From: Permianibacter fluminis
Lineage (GTDB): Bacteria > Pseudomonadota > Gammaproteobacteria > Enterobacterales > Permianibacteraceae
Reading direction: 5' to 3'
Assembly (NCBI RefSeq): GCF_013179735.1
Contig: NZ_JABMEG010000002.1
Coordinates: 434,001 to 498,000, forward strand
DNA: 64,000 bases
Position 1 is the first letter of the stretch; the number at the start of each line of letters is the position of its first letter. The translations under genes were made by a program, and so were the position numbers. Below the pieces are notes generated by a model. The model worked only from the letters and a program-made list of their open reading frames with translations, was not told the DNA's origin and ran no database searches. Shown piece after piece: positions 10,815-19,744 of the stretch.

Positions 10815-12029
10815 ATGATGACTTCGGTAACGCGCGCGACCTTTGATCAAGTAATGGTGCCCACCTATGCCCCGGCGGCGATGCTGCCTGTTCGCGGCGC
10901 CGGTTCCAGAATCTGGGACAGCGAAGGTCGGGAATATGTCGATTTTGCGGGTGGTATTGCCGTCAATGCACTCGGTCACTGCCACCCGGTGATGGTCAAG
11001 GCCGTTACCGAACAGGCACAGAAAATCTGGCATCTCGCCAATGGTTACACCAATATTCCGGCGCTGGAACTGGCGCAAAAACTGATCGACAACACCTTTG
11101 CCGAGCGGGTGTTCTTTGCCAACTCCGGTGGCGAGGCCAATGAGGCGGCGTTCAAACTGGCGCGCGCTTACGCCAAACAGCATGGCGGCCCAAACAAGGT
11201 CGAAATCGTTTCCACCTTCAACAGCTTCCACGGTCGCACACTGTTCACCGTCAGTGTTGGTGGTCAGGAAAAATACACCAAGGGTTTCGAACCGTTGCCG
11301 CCGGGCATCAAGCATGTGCCGTACAACGATATAGATGCGCTCGACGGCGCTATCAATGAAAACACCTGCGCTGTCGTGCTGGAACCGATGCAAGGTGAGG
11401 GTGGTGTCACCCCGGCCGATGCGGCCTATCTGAAAAAAGCCCGTGAGCTCTGCGACAAGCATGGCGCGCTGTTGATATTCGACGAAGTGCAGTGCGGTAT
11501 GGGCCGCACGGGCTATCTGTACAACTACATGGAATACGGCGTCACCCCGGACATTCTGACCAGCGCCAAAGCGCTCGGTGGTGGCTTCCCGATTGCCGCG
11601 ATGCTGACCACCGAGAAAGTCGCGAAAGCGCTGGCGGTCGGTTCGCACGGCTCCACTTACGGTGGCAACCCGATGGCTTGCGCAGTCGCCTCGGCGGTGT
11701 TCGATGTGATCAATCATCCGGACACGCTCGCTGGCGTCCGTCAGCGCCACGATCAGTTTTTCAATGGTCTGAATGCCATCAAGGACAAGACTGGCGTGTT
11801 CTCGCTGGTCCGCGGCAAAGGCCTGCTGATTGGCTGCGTGCTGTCGGAAAAATACGCAGGCAAGTCGAAGGATTTTGTCACCGCTGCGCTGGCAGAGGGT
11901 TTGCTGATTCTGCAAGCCGGCCCCGATGTCATTCGTCTGGCGCCGTCACTGATTATTCCGGAAGCGGACATCAAGGAAGGTTTGGCGAAATTTGAACGGG
12001 CCATTGCCAAGGTGATGGCTTCGGTTTGA
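10815..12029 (+). CDS. astC: Succinylornithine/acetylornithine aminotransferase
   Basis: This PLP-dependent class-III aminotransferase performs AST step 3, succinylornithine + 2-oxoglutarate to succinylglutamate semialdehyde + glutamate. AstC and ArgD are interchangeable in many species. 404 residues from the ATG at 10815 (a second ATG follows); E. coli AstC has 406. The PLP Lys252 is in [15 protein letters not shown], and [12 protein letters not shown] carries the ring-stacking and aspartate region. It diverges from the rest of the ast genes and has its own terminator. The context favours the catabolic name. Confidence 0.92.
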   Translation: MMTSVTRATFDQVMVPTYAPAAMLPVRGAGSRIWDSEGREYVDFAGGIAVNALGHCHPVMVKAVTEQAQKIWHLANGYTNIPALELAQKLIDNTFAERVFFANSGGEANEAAFKLARAYAKQHGGPNKVEIVSTFNSFHGRTLFTVSVGGQEKYTKGFEPLPPGIKHVPYNDIDALDGAINENTCAVVLEPMQGEGGVTPADAAYLKKARELCDKHGALLIFDEVQCGMGRTGYLYNYMEYGVTPDILTSAKALGGGFPIAAMLTTEKVAKALAVGSHGSTYGGNPMACAVASAVFDVINHPDTLAGVRQRHDQFFNGLNAIKDKTGVFSLVRGKGLLIGCVLSEKYAGKSKDFVTAALAEGLLILQAGPDVIRLAPSLIIPEADIKEGLAKFERAIAKVMASV

Positions 12030-12039
12030 GTAGTTTGTA

Positions 12040-12072
12040 AAAAAAAGGGCGCCATCGGCGCCCTTTTTTTTC
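12040..12072 (+). terminator. Intrinsic terminator after astC
   Basis: The stem GGGCGCC / GGCGCCC has an ATC loop. An A tract precedes it and nine T follow. It sits between the convergent astC and DUF1287 genes, so it probably works both ways. Confidence 0.95.
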
Positions 12073-12126
12073 GTCGTAATTTTGGTGCCGATGGCGCTGC
12101 CATCGGCACAGTTTGGCATCAAGGTC

Positions 12127-12726
12127 CTAATGCGGCCGAAATTGCCCGGTTATTGGAAACTGATTCAGCACATCTTCTTCAACCACGCCGGCGCCAATGT
12201 TGTGAATAATCAGCGGACGGTCATCGACCCGACGATCGGATACCACTCCGATGTGGGGCAAATTGCCCGGCAACAACCACGTGACCAGATCGCCCGGCTG
12301 AAAGTCGGCGGGCATGGTGCCCGGCGAGATTCGCCAGCCTTGACGGGCAAAATAGTGAACAAGATTCGGCACCCGCCGATGGTCGATATTGGCATCGGGT
12401 CGACGCAGTCCCCATAACGGCGGGTAGCTGGACCATGCCCGCAGCATGTCTTCATGCACACGTTGCTGCAGATCCGTGCCGAGCACGCGAAAGGCGCGGA
12501 TGACCACATCGGTACAAACACCGCGTGTCATTGGCACATCGCCGTTGGGATAGGCCAGCGGTTGATAACGGCCATCATAAACGGTGGTAACGCCGATTTG
12601 CTGGCGGGCGGCATCCACCAGTGGCTGCGCCTGCACCGGTGTGATGATTGCGGTGGTCATCAGCAGCCACAGCGAAATTCGCGTCCGCCACGGCGACCGA
12701 GTGCAAGCGCGCAGGTGGTAACTCAT
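12127..12726 (-). CDS. Secreted DUF1287 protein (NlpC/P60-like)
   Basis: 199 residues. A signal peptide ends near ITPVQA (about residue 33). The mature part begins PLVDAARQQIGVTTVYDGRYQPLAYPNGDVP, the hallmark start of DUF1287. GVCTDVVIRAFR holds the conserved Cys and NLPHIGVVSDR the conserved His of a papain-like fold, so hydrolase activity in the periplasm is plausible but unproven. It is co-transcribed with lepB: its start overlaps the lepB stop by 4 bp. Confidence 0.88.
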   Translation of the reverse strand: MSYHLRACTRSPWRTRISLWLLMTTAIITPVQAQPLVDAARQQIGVTTVYDGRYQPLAYPNGDVPMTRGVCTDVVIRAFRVLGTDLQQRVHEDMLRAWSSYPPLWGLRRPDANIDHRRVPNLVHYFARQGWRISPGTMPADFQPGDLVTWLLPGNLPHIGVVSDRRVDDRPLIIHNIGAGVVEEDVLNQFPITGQFRPH

Positions 12727-13376
12727 AGCGAATGCAGAAACCGATCCGACCGCGGCAAATAATAATCATCGTAGTCGAATGACAGCACCACGGTTTGCGA
12801 GCGGCCGACCAGCTCGGTGCGCGGCACAAAGCCGATGAACCGGCTGTCTGCGCTGTTGTCGCGGTTGTCACCCAGCATCAGATAGTGATCAGCCGGCACC
12901 GTCACCGGGCCAAAGGAATGGCTGGCGCTGATCGGGCCGGTCGCGACCCGGACCCGATGCTGGAAGCCGGCGATCTGCTCAGTGGCTATCAGGCTGTCGC
13001 CATCCGGCTGCATTTCGCTGTACTGCGCCGGCTCACTGTTGATGAACAATTGATTGTCGTGCAAGGCCACGACGTCGCCGGGCAAGCCAATCAGGCGCTT
13101 GACCAGTCGCTTGTTGGCAACTGCGGAATTGAAGACCACGATATCGCCGCGCTGTGGTTCGCTCAGTCGCTGCAGGCTCACATTGGTGAATGGCAGCTTG
13201 AAGTCGTACGCCAGCTTGTTGACCAGAATCCGGTCGCCTTCAATGATGGTCGGTTTCATCGAGCCGGTCGGCACACTATTCCAATCCGCGAATGAGCTGC
13301 GGAAGGCGAACATCAGAACCAGAAACAACAGAAACGAGCGGTTTTCTTTCAGCAATTTGGTGAGTGTGGCTTTCAT
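12723..13376 (-). CDS. lepB: Signal peptidase I (short form)
   Basis: This enzyme cleaves signal peptides from exported proteins at the outer face of the inner membrane. 217 residues against 324 in E. coli LepB; it has a single N-terminal membrane segment (SFLLFLVLMFAF). The catalytic Ser39 is in VPTGSMKPTI and the general-base Lys93 in RLVKRLIGLPGD. GDNRDNSADSRFIGFVPR is the conserved box E region. It is not next to lepA or rnc, the usual neighbours, so it may be a second, specialised copy. The 135-bp gap to tesA holds nothing I recognise. Confidence 0.92.
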   Translation of the reverse strand: MKATLTKLLKENRSFLLFLVLMFAFRSSFADWNSVPTGSMKPTIIEGDRILVNKLAYDFKLPFTNVSLQRLSEPQRGDIVVFNSAVANKRLVKRLIGLPGDVVALHDNQLFINSEPAQYSEMQPDGDSLIATEQIAGFQHRVRVATGPISASHSFGPVTVPADHYLMLGDNRDNSADSRFIGFVPRTELVGRSQTVVLSFDYDDYYLPRSDRFLHSL

Positions 13377-13511
13377 GGCGCAGCAGTCCTTGCAGAGCAG
13401 GAGAAGGGCGGGTGAAGCGACTGTGACGCGAGCGGGCGAGAGGAGTTCCGGCGGCGGGCCGCGCGTGCGTGTTACGGCATGTTTCCGTCGTCGAATGGCC
13501 CGTATTGGTCG

Positions 13512-14144
13512 TTACTTCCGTTCCTTGAGTTTGGCCACCTGCTGCAATAGCGGCCACATCGCGTCCAGCATTTTTGGTTGGCCGCTGGCATTTGGATGGA
13601 TGCCGTCGGCTTGCATCAATTCATTGCGGCCGCCGACTTCCCGCAGGAAGAACGGCACCAGCGTTGCGCCGGTTTCCTCAGCAATTTCGCTGTACTGGCC
13701 GGTGAACCGTTCGGTGTATTTCTTGCCGTAGTTCGGTGGAATGCGCATTTCCATCAGCAACACCTTGGCGCCGGCCGCTTGCGCTTGCTTGACCAGCGCG
13801 ATGAGGTTCTGCTTGATGATGGGCAGCTGGGTGCCACGCAAGCCATCGTTGCCACCGAGTTCGATGATGACGATTTGCGGTTGGCTTTGCTTGAGCGACG
13901 CCGGCAAGCGTTGCAATCCGTTGCTGGTGGTGTCGCCGCTGATGCTGGCATTGACGACGCTCCAGCCGGGCGCCGTTTTCTGCAGGCGCTGATCCAGCAA
14001 GTGCACCCAGCCTTCGCCGTCCTGCAAGCCATAACCGGCGCTGAGGCTGTCGCCAAGCACCAGCACGGTATTGGCCAGCGTTGGCAGTGGCAGCAGCAAC
14101 AGCGCCAGCAGGGCCAATACGGTCAACGGATTGCATTTGTTCAT
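13512..14144 (-). CDS. tesA: Periplasmic arylesterase/thioesterase I (SGNH hydrolase)
   Basis: 210 residues from the ATG at 14144; a TTG six bases earlier is less likely. A signal peptide (LLALLLLPLPTLA) is followed by the SGNH blocks: VLVLGDSLSAGYG with Ser33, then GDTTSNGL, IELGGNDGLRG and DGIHPN. TesA hydrolyses acyl-CoA, lysophospholipid and aryl esters in the periplasm. In many gammaproteobacteria tesA is divergent from ybbA-ybbP; here those two genes lie 8.8 kb away, beyond an interposed block of plus-strand genes. Confidence 0.93.
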   Translation of the reverse strand: MNKCNPLTVLALLALLLLPLPTLANTVLVLGDSLSAGYGLQDGEGWVHLLDQRLQKTAPGWSVVNASISGDTTSNGLQRLPASLKQSQPQIVIIELGGNDGLRGTQLPIIKQNLIALVKQAQAAGAKVLLMEMRIPPNYGKKYTERFTGQYSEIAEETGATLVPFFLREVGGRNELMQADGIHPNASGQPKMLDAMWPLLQQVAKLKERK

Positions 14145-14399
14145 GATCAATCAAAACGCCGGGTTGGAATGTCGATGATGGTACGCGATTCGCGCCAGTC
14201 CGGACGAGCCGGCAGCGGCGCCAACAGCGGTCGTAGTGTTGCAAGATATGACCAGCACGCGTTTCAGTTTCACAATCTCTCCACCGTCGCTGCCTGCTTG
14301 CTGTGCAATGCTGGCGCTTACTGTACCGGTCGCAGCAGTGACCGCGTTTTTGCCGCACAGGTTCGGCAGCGCGCATCCACGCAGGTTCCGGAGGTACAG

Positions 14400-14843
14400 A
14401 TGAAACAGCAATGGCAGGTGATGGCAAAATGGGCCGTGCTCGCGGCGTTCTGCGCCATGGGTGTCGCGCATGCCGGTGGCGGCAAACCGCATGAGCGTGA
14501 CGGCGGAGAGGGTCCGCAAGGTGGCCCCGGCGAGGGCTTCCGCGCCAAGGCAATCGCGGCGTGCAGTGGCAAGCAGGCAGGCGATGCGGTCACATTGACC
14601 GGACCCGAGGGTCAGAGTATGGCGGCGGTCTGCACGCTGCGCCCGGCCGAGCTGGTCGCAATACCGAAGGCGCATCTGGAACGGATGGAGCAGGCTAGAA
14701 ACGCTTGCAAAGGCCTGACGGAAGGCGCGTCGGCGGTGCTCAGTGCACCGGATGGTCGCAACCTTGCTGCGCATTGCGAGAGCCGTGACGGCACGCTGGT
14801 CGCTGTTCCTGATGAACGACCGGGCCGGCGCGAGCGCAACTAA
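14400..14843 (+). CDS. Small secreted protein with a duplicated Cys-containing repeat
   Basis: 147 residues. The ATG at 14400 has GGAGG 5 bp upstream and is followed by a signal peptide (AVLAAFCAMGVAHA), so I reject the longer open frame that begins far upstream. After a Gly-rich linker come two copies of one unit of about 38 residues: AIAACSGKQAGDAVTLTGPE...AAVCTLRPAELVAIPKA, then ARNACKGLTEGASAVLSAPD...AAHCESRDGTLVAVPDE. Each copy has two Cys, one near the start and one in the middle, and may form a disulphide loop. No known function. It stands just upstream of a sensor kinase and regulator, so it may be a periplasmic accessory of that system. Confidence 0.75.
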   Translation: MKQQWQVMAKWAVLAAFCAMGVAHAGGGKPHERDGGEGPQGGPGEGFRAKAIAACSGKQAGDAVTLTGPEGQSMAAVCTLRPAELVAIPKAHLERMEQARNACKGLTEGASAVLSAPDGRNLAAHCESRDGTLVAVPDERPGRRERN

Positions 14844-15020
14844 ACTTTGGTCGGTAGCGGGCAATGGCGCCTGGCAAGGTGACTGTACCCGCGCAAGCCA
14901 GACCGTTCTTGCCAGCTGCCATGACGGTCGCGTTTCTGCGGTCGTTATGGCAGCACAAACGTGATTGATGCCTTTTCTAAGTTCGTTCGTGCGTGGCAGC
15001 AAATTGGGTGGAGCAGGTTC

Positions 15021-16691
15021 ATGCAGCGTCCGTCGCTGACCCTTCGGTTTTTCCTGGCACTGGCAGTATTGGCCTTGGCAATCGTGGTTTTGATGACCGT
15101 GGCGATGCGCTGGAGTGTGCGCCACGACATGGTCGACTACGTGCAGCGGCGCGAATTTGCCCGCTTGCAGCCACTGCAGGAGCTGCTGACCGATAGCTAT
15201 CGGCAACAGGGCGACTGGCAGTTTTTGCGCGGCAAGCCAGACGTGCTGGCGCAACTGATCCAAGCCAGCGGCGTGACCGAACGGCGACGTGAGCGCGGTG
15301 CTGGCCGAGGAGCGGATCGCGAACGCCGCGATCGGTTCCCGCTCAGTCAAGTACCACCTGGTGCAGAACAACCAACTCAAGAAAAGCGCAATGCGCGTGA
15401 CGAGTACGCGCGATCAGTTCCCGAGCCGCCTGCCGATCATGACGCGCCGGGTTTCGCCCCGCCACCACCGCCCGAACATGAGCCCGACCCCGAGTTCGCA
15501 AATAGCGTTCGCACCAGCACCGAGCCGGAATTGCAGCCGCCACCGTTCGGCCCGACCCATCCGCCGGGACCAATGCGGTTTGAAATGCCGCCACTGCAGC
15601 AACGCATGCAAGTACTCGATGCCGATCACCAGTTGCTGGTTGGGCGACAGCCGCCGACACAACTGGAATCCATCGAGCAGGCGATTCAACTCGATGATCG
15701 GATCATCGGCTATCTGCAATTGCAGTTGCCACCGCTGCTCAACGAAGATCTGGAGCAGCGCTTTCTGGCCAGCCAGATGCGTACGTTGCTGCTGATTGCC
15801 GGCGGCGCCCTGTTGCTGGCGCTGATCGTTGCCTGGTGGCTCGGCCGCAATCTGGTTCAGCCGATTTTGTCGGTGGCCGGTACCGTCCGGCAGTTGGCCG
15901 AAGGCGAGCTCGACACCCGGACCACAGTCAGTCGCGGTGACGAGCTTGGCCAACTGGCGCGTGATGTCGATCAACTGGCGACCACACTGACTGCCAACGA
16001 GCGCTTGCGTCGGGAGGTCATGGCCGATGTCTCACATGAGTTCCGGACGCCGCTGGCCCTGCTGCAAAGCAAGATTGAAGCGATGCAGGACGGCGTGCTG
16101 CCGAGTGATCAGCAAACGCTCGCGACGTTGCACGATGCGACGCTACGACTCAGCCGGATGGTGGATGATCTGTATCAGGTCGCACTGGCCGATACCGGCG
16201 CGCTGCGGCTGCATTGTCAGGATCTAGATTTGCGCCCGCTGATTGATGAGGCCGTGGCCGATGCCGGCGACAAAATCGCGGCCGCTGGCCTGAAAGCCTC
16301 GGTAGCCGGTGAGCTCCGTCTTTACTGTCACGGTGATCGGCAACGGCTGCGGCAAGTGCTCGACAATCTGCTGCACAACTCGGTGCGCTACACCGATGCC
16401 GGCGGCGAGATCTCGGTCCAGTTGCGCCGCGATGGTGATCACGCCCAATTGACCATCGAAGATACTGCGCCCGGCGTGCCGACCCCGCTGCAGGAAAAAT
16501 TGTTTGACCGCTTCTTCCGGGTCGAACATTCGCGCAGCCGTGATGCCGGTGGTAGCGGACTCGGCTTGAGTGTGGTCAAGGCGATTGTCCAGGCCCATGC
16601 CGGCAGCGTCAGCGCACACCCTTCGCGGCTCGGCGGTCTCGCGATCGTGATTCGGCTGCCGCTCGCAGCCATGTCGGAGCGGCCGGCATGA
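15021..16691 (+). CDS. BaeS-like sensor histidine kinase
   Basis: About 556 residues from the ATG at 15021 (MQRPSLTLRFFLALAVLALA), which GGAG precedes by 8 bp; a GTG at 14961 would add 20 residues. TM1 is at about residues 10-30. The periplasmic region has a long Pro/Glu/Arg-rich low-complexity stretch at about 95-190. TM2 is at about 254-275, then HAMP, a HisKA domain with His339 in SHEFRTPLALL, and an HATPase with DNLLHNSVRY and GGSGLGLSVVKAI. The N-terminus and overall plan resemble BaeS, the envelope-stress sensor of efflux pumps. It overlaps the regulator gene by 4 bp and heads the efflux genes. The Pro-rich sensor insert is unusual. Confidence 0.9.
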   Translation: MQRPSLTLRFFLALAVLALAIVVLMTVAMRWSVRHDMVDYVQRREFARLQPLQELLTDSYRQQGDWQFLRGKPDVLAQLIQASGVTERRRERGAGRGADRERRDRFPLSQVPPGAEQPTQEKRNARDEYARSVPEPPADHDAPGFAPPPPPEHEPDPEFANSVRTSTEPELQPPPFGPTHPPGPMRFEMPPLQQRMQVLDADHQLLVGRQPPTQLESIEQAIQLDDRIIGYLQLQLPPLLNEDLEQRFLASQMRTLLLIAGGALLLALIVAWWLGRNLVQPILSVAGTVRQLAEGELDTRTTVSRGDELGQLARDVDQLATTLTANERLRREVMADVSHEFRTPLALLQSKIEAMQDGVLPSDQQTLATLHDATLRLSRMVDDLYQVALADTGALRLHCQDLDLRPLIDEAVADAGDKIAAAGLKASVAGELRLYCHGDRQRLRQVLDNLLHNSVRYTDAGGEISVQLRRDGDHAQLTIEDTAPGVPTPLQEKLFDRFFRVEHSRSRDAGGSGLGLSVVKAIVQAHAGSVSAHPSRLGGLAIVIRLPLAAMSERPA

Positions 16692-17422
16692 ATCAGCCAA
16701 CTCAACATCCAATGCATCCGGCGGCAAATACGGTTACCGTCCTGATCGTCGAAGATGAAATCGAATTGGCCGCGGTGTTGGCGGGCTATCTGCGCCGTGA
16801 AGGGTTTGCGGTCGAACTGATGCACCGCGGTGATACGGTGGTCAGCGCTGTGCGGCAACAGCCGCCAACCGTGTTGTTGCTGGATCTGATGCTGCCCGGA
16901 CAGGATGGCTTGAGCATCTGCCGGGAAATTCGCCAGTTCTCCAGCCTGCCCATTCTGATGCTGACGGCGCGGGTGGAAGAGATCGATCGTTTGCTCGGGC
17001 TCGAACTCGGTGCCGATGACTACCTGTGCAAACCGTACAGTCCGCGCGAAGTGGTGGCGCGCGTCAAGGCGCTGCTGCGTCGGCTGCAACCGCTTTATGG
17101 CCAGACCGCGATTGCGGCGCAGCGGCTACAGTTTGATGACGCGGCACTGAACGCGAAACTGAGCGGCGTCATGCTGGATCTAACCGTGGTCGAGTATCGC
17201 TTGCTGCGCCAGTTGGCCAGTCACCCGGGCCGCATTTATTCCCGCCAGCAATTGCTGGATGCCGCCCATGATGAGCACCGAGTGGTGACCGAACGAACCG
17301 TGGATTCGCACATCAAAAATGTTCGGCGCAAACTGCGGGATGCGCAGCCGCACAGTGGTGAACTGATTCACTCTGTTTATGGCATAGGCTACAAATTTGA
17401 CGAACTTGCTGGCGACGCTTGA
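16688..17422 (+). CDS. BaeR-like OmpR-family response regulator
   Basis: 244 residues. The receiver domain begins TVLIVEDEIELAAVLAGYL, with the phospho-acceptor Asp66 in LLLDLMLPGQDG and the switch Lys in DYLCKPYSPREV. The C-terminal winged helix is marked by VDSHIKNVRRKLRD and YGIGYKF. The start overlaps the kinase stop (ATGA), so the two are translationally coupled. The expected target is the adaptor and ABC genes directly downstream, 30 bp after its stop. Confidence 0.93.
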   Translation: MNQPTQHPMHPAANTVTVLIVEDEIELAAVLAGYLRREGFAVELMHRGDTVVSAVRQQPPTVLLLDLMLPGQDGLSICREIRQFSSLPILMLTARVEEIDRLLGLELGADDYLCKPYSPREVVARVKALLRRLQPLYGQTAIAAQRLQFDDAALNAKLSGVMLDLTVVEYRLLRQLASHPGRIYSRQQLLDAAHDEHRVVTERTVDSHIKNVRRKLRDAQPHSGELIHSVYGIGYKFDELAGDA

Positions 17423-17451
17423 TGCGAGCCCGCTTGTGATGGAGCAGGGGA

Positions 17452-18951
17452 ATGACCGATACCAACGCCGGTGAACTGCCGTTCACGGCCAAATCCAACA
17501 ATACTCGCCGGCCGATCGGCTGGTGGTTGTTCGGCCTGCTGCTGTGCATTGCCGCCGGCATGTATGTGTTCTGGCCGCATGACGATGCCCAATCGACGTA
17601 CAAGATCGCGGTGATTGATCGCGGCCCGGTGATTCGGCAGGTGGCGGTAGTCGGCACCTTGAATCCGGCAACAACCGTTGAAGTCGGCGCTCAGGTCTCG
17701 GGCCAGATCATCGAACTCGCCGCCGATTACAACTCGGTGGTCAAGAAAGGCCAGATCCTGGCCAAGCTCAATCCGAAGCAGTTCAACGCCAAAATCCAGC
17801 AGGCCGATGCCGATCTGGCCATCGCGCGGGCCAATCTCAGTTCAGCTAGGGCGGCCTTGCTTGAAGCAAGCGTCAATGCCAAAGATTCCGAGCGGCAATT
17901 GAGCCGGGCCAAGGATTTGTTTGCTCGCAAATTGCTTGCTGAAACCGATGTCGAAGCGGCCACGCTGAAAGCGGAACAGGCCAACGCCCAGCTGGCGACC
18001 AAACAGGCACAGGTGGAAGTGGCGCAGGCCAGTATTCGTCAACGCGAGGCCGTGTTGGCCGATGCCAATACCAATCTCGAATACACCATCATCCGTGCAC
18101 CCGTCGATGGCATGGTGATTCAGCGCAAGGTCAATGTCGGCCAGACGCTGACCTCGAACATGCAGACGCCGGTGCTGTTTGTGTTGGCCGAAGCGCAGCA
18201 GGCGATGCAGTTGGAAGCCAGTGTCGATGAAGCAGATATCGGTGTGGTGCAAGTCGGCCAGCCGGTTTCATTTACCGTTGATGCATTTGGTGAGCAGAAA
18301 TTTTCCGGCTCCGTAGCGTCGGTGCGGATGGTGCCCACCTCGGTGCAAAACGTCGTGACCTATACGGTGATTATTCAGGTCAACAGCGCCAATCAGCGTC
18401 TGCTGCCGGGCATGACGGCCAACGCCAATATCGAGATCGCCCGGCTTGATGACACGCTGCGTGTTGCCAATGCGGCGTTGCGCTTCCAACCGGAAGCCGG
18501 TGCCGCATCCGAAGGTGCTTCACGGGCCGGCGGTGGCATGGTCGAGCGCTTTGCCAGCCAGCTGCAATTGGATGAGGGGCAAAAGCAGACGCTGCAAAAA
18601 CGGCTGCAGGAAGCGATGAGCAAACAGAACAGCATGCCGCCATCTCCTCCGGGCGCGCCCGGCAGTGGTGGCAATACTGGCAATCGCGGTGTGGTGCGCG
18701 ATGTGCTGAAACAGCTTCGCAGCGAGCTGAAGCCAGCGCAGCAGAACCGGCTTGATGAAATGATGGCTGAATTCGGTAGCGGCACTGGAGCTGTCAGCAG
18801 AAAGCGGCTGTGGCTGCTGGATGACAACGGTGCCTTGAAAGCGGTGCCGGTCAAACTCGGGGCCAGCGATGAAAGCTACACCGCGATTCTCGACGGCGAG
18901 CTGAGCCCGGGCGCCGAGGTGGTGATCGGTCGGGAGCGCACCGTGCCATGA
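17452..18951 (+). CDS. MacA-like periplasmic adaptor with Spy/CpxP-like insertion
   Basis: 499 residues, longer than MacA (about 371). An N-terminal anchor (WWLFGLLLCIAAGMYVFW) is followed by a lipoyl half-motif, a long coiled-coil hairpin (about residues 110-200), the second lipoyl half and a beta-barrel with ASVDEADIGVVQVGQPV. An extra segment at about residues 357-443 interrupts the membrane-proximal end. It contains LQLDEGQKQTLQKRLQEAM and LKPAQQNRLDEMMAEF, helices that look like the LTxxQ motifs of the periplasmic chaperones Spy and CpxP, joined by a Pro/Gly linker. The ATPase gene overlaps its stop by 4 bp. It would couple the inner-membrane ABC transporter to an outer-membrane channel such as TolC, which is not encoded here. 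Confidence 0.9.
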   Translation: MTDTNAGELPFTAKSNNTRRPIGWWLFGLLLCIAAGMYVFWPHDDAQSTYKIAVIDRGPVIRQVAVVGTLNPATTVEVGAQVSGQIIELAADYNSVVKKGQILAKLNPKQFNAKIQQADADLAIARANLSSARAALLEASVNAKDSERQLSRAKDLFARKLLAETDVEAATLKAEQANAQLATKQAQVEVAQASIRQREAVLADANTNLEYTIIRAPVDGMVIQRKVNVGQTLTSNMQTPVLFVLAEAQQAMQLEASVDEADIGVVQVGQPVSFTVDAFGEQKFSGSVASVRMVPTSVQNVVTYTVIIQVNSANQRLLPGMTANANIEIARLDDTLRVANAALRFQPEAGAASEGASRAGGGMVERFASQLQLDEGQKQTLQKRLQEAMSKQNSMPPSPPGAPGSGGNTGNRGVVRDVLKQLRSELKPAQQNRLDEMMAEFGSGTGAVSRKRLWLLDDNGALKAVPVKLGASDESYTAILDGELSPGAEVVIGRERTVP

Positions 18952-19709
18952 ACACGGAGCTGGCTGGCAATTTGGCCGAGCCCGAAAACCCATCCAAACC
19001 CGGCACCGCATCGACACCGCTGATCCGGGTCGAACAGCTGCGCAAGATTTATCGCAACGGCGAACAGGAAACGATCGCGCTGGCGGAGGTTACGACCACC
19101 ATCAACGCCGGCGAATATGTCGCCATTGTCGGTGCGTCCGGTTCCGGCAAATCGACTTTCATGACCTTGCTCGGCCTGCTGGATCAAGCCAGCGCCGGCC
19201 GCTATTGGCTCGATGGTCAGGATGTCACCACGCTCGATCTGCAGGCGCTGGCGCGCTTGCGCAATCGCAGCATGGGTTTTGTCTTTCAGTCGTTCCATTT
19301 GTTGCCGCGGCTGTCGGCACTCGACAATGTGGCCGTGCCGCTGGTGTATGCCGGGGTGTCGCGCGATGAACGCCGCGAACGAGCCTATCAGGCGCTGGTT
19401 GCCGTTGGTCTGGCCGATCGCTGGCGGCATTTTCCCAATCAATTGTCCGGTGGCCAGAATCAGCGGGTGGCGATCGCCCGCGCGCTGGTCAATCAACCGC
19501 GCATCGTACTGGCGGACGAACCCACCGGCGCGCTCGATTCGCGTACCGGCAAGGACATTCTGGCGCTGTTCGAGACACTACATGAGCAAGGCATCACGCT
19601 CATTCTGGTGACGCACGATCAGCAGGTGGCGGAACGGGCCAGCCGGCAAATCACCTTTTCTGATGGCCTGGTGATAGCGGATAGCCGCGACAGGGCGGAG
19701 TTGGCATGA
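18948..19709 (+). CDS. MacB-type ABC transporter ATP-binding protein
   Basis: 253 residues. Walker A is GASGSGKSTF, the signature LSGGQNQRVAIARAL, and Walker B VLADEPTGALDSRTG. It belongs to the LolD/MacB subfamily. E. coli MacB is one polypeptide with ATPase and permease fused; here the ATPase is separate, as in many other bacteria. It overlaps the adaptor gene and lies 35 bp before the permease. Confidence 0.93.
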   Translation: MNTELAGNLAEPENPSKPGTASTPLIRVEQLRKIYRNGEQETIALAEVTTTINAGEYVAIVGASGSGKSTFMTLLGLLDQASAGRYWLDGQDVTTLDLQALARLRNRSMGFVFQSFHLLPRLSALDNVAVPLVYAGVSRDERRERAYQALVAVGLADRWRHFPNQLSGGQNQRVAIARALVNQPRIVLADEPTGALDSRTGKDILALFETLHEQGITLILVTHDQQVAERASRQITFSDGLVIADSRDRAELA

Positions 19710-19744
19710 GGTGCTCGTATGAGCAGGTCGCATGAGGAGCTCGC

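Noticed and set aside
13578-14399. Upstream extension of the Cys-repeat secreted protein
   Set aside because: It lies opposite tesA, and the ATG at 14400 has GGAGG and a signal peptide directly after it.
14844-14964. Possible third Cys unit in another frame after the Cys-repeat gene (AWQGDCTRASQTVLASCHDG)
   Set aside because: Similarity to the two real units is too weak and a frame change would be needed. It may be old sequence but is not supported.
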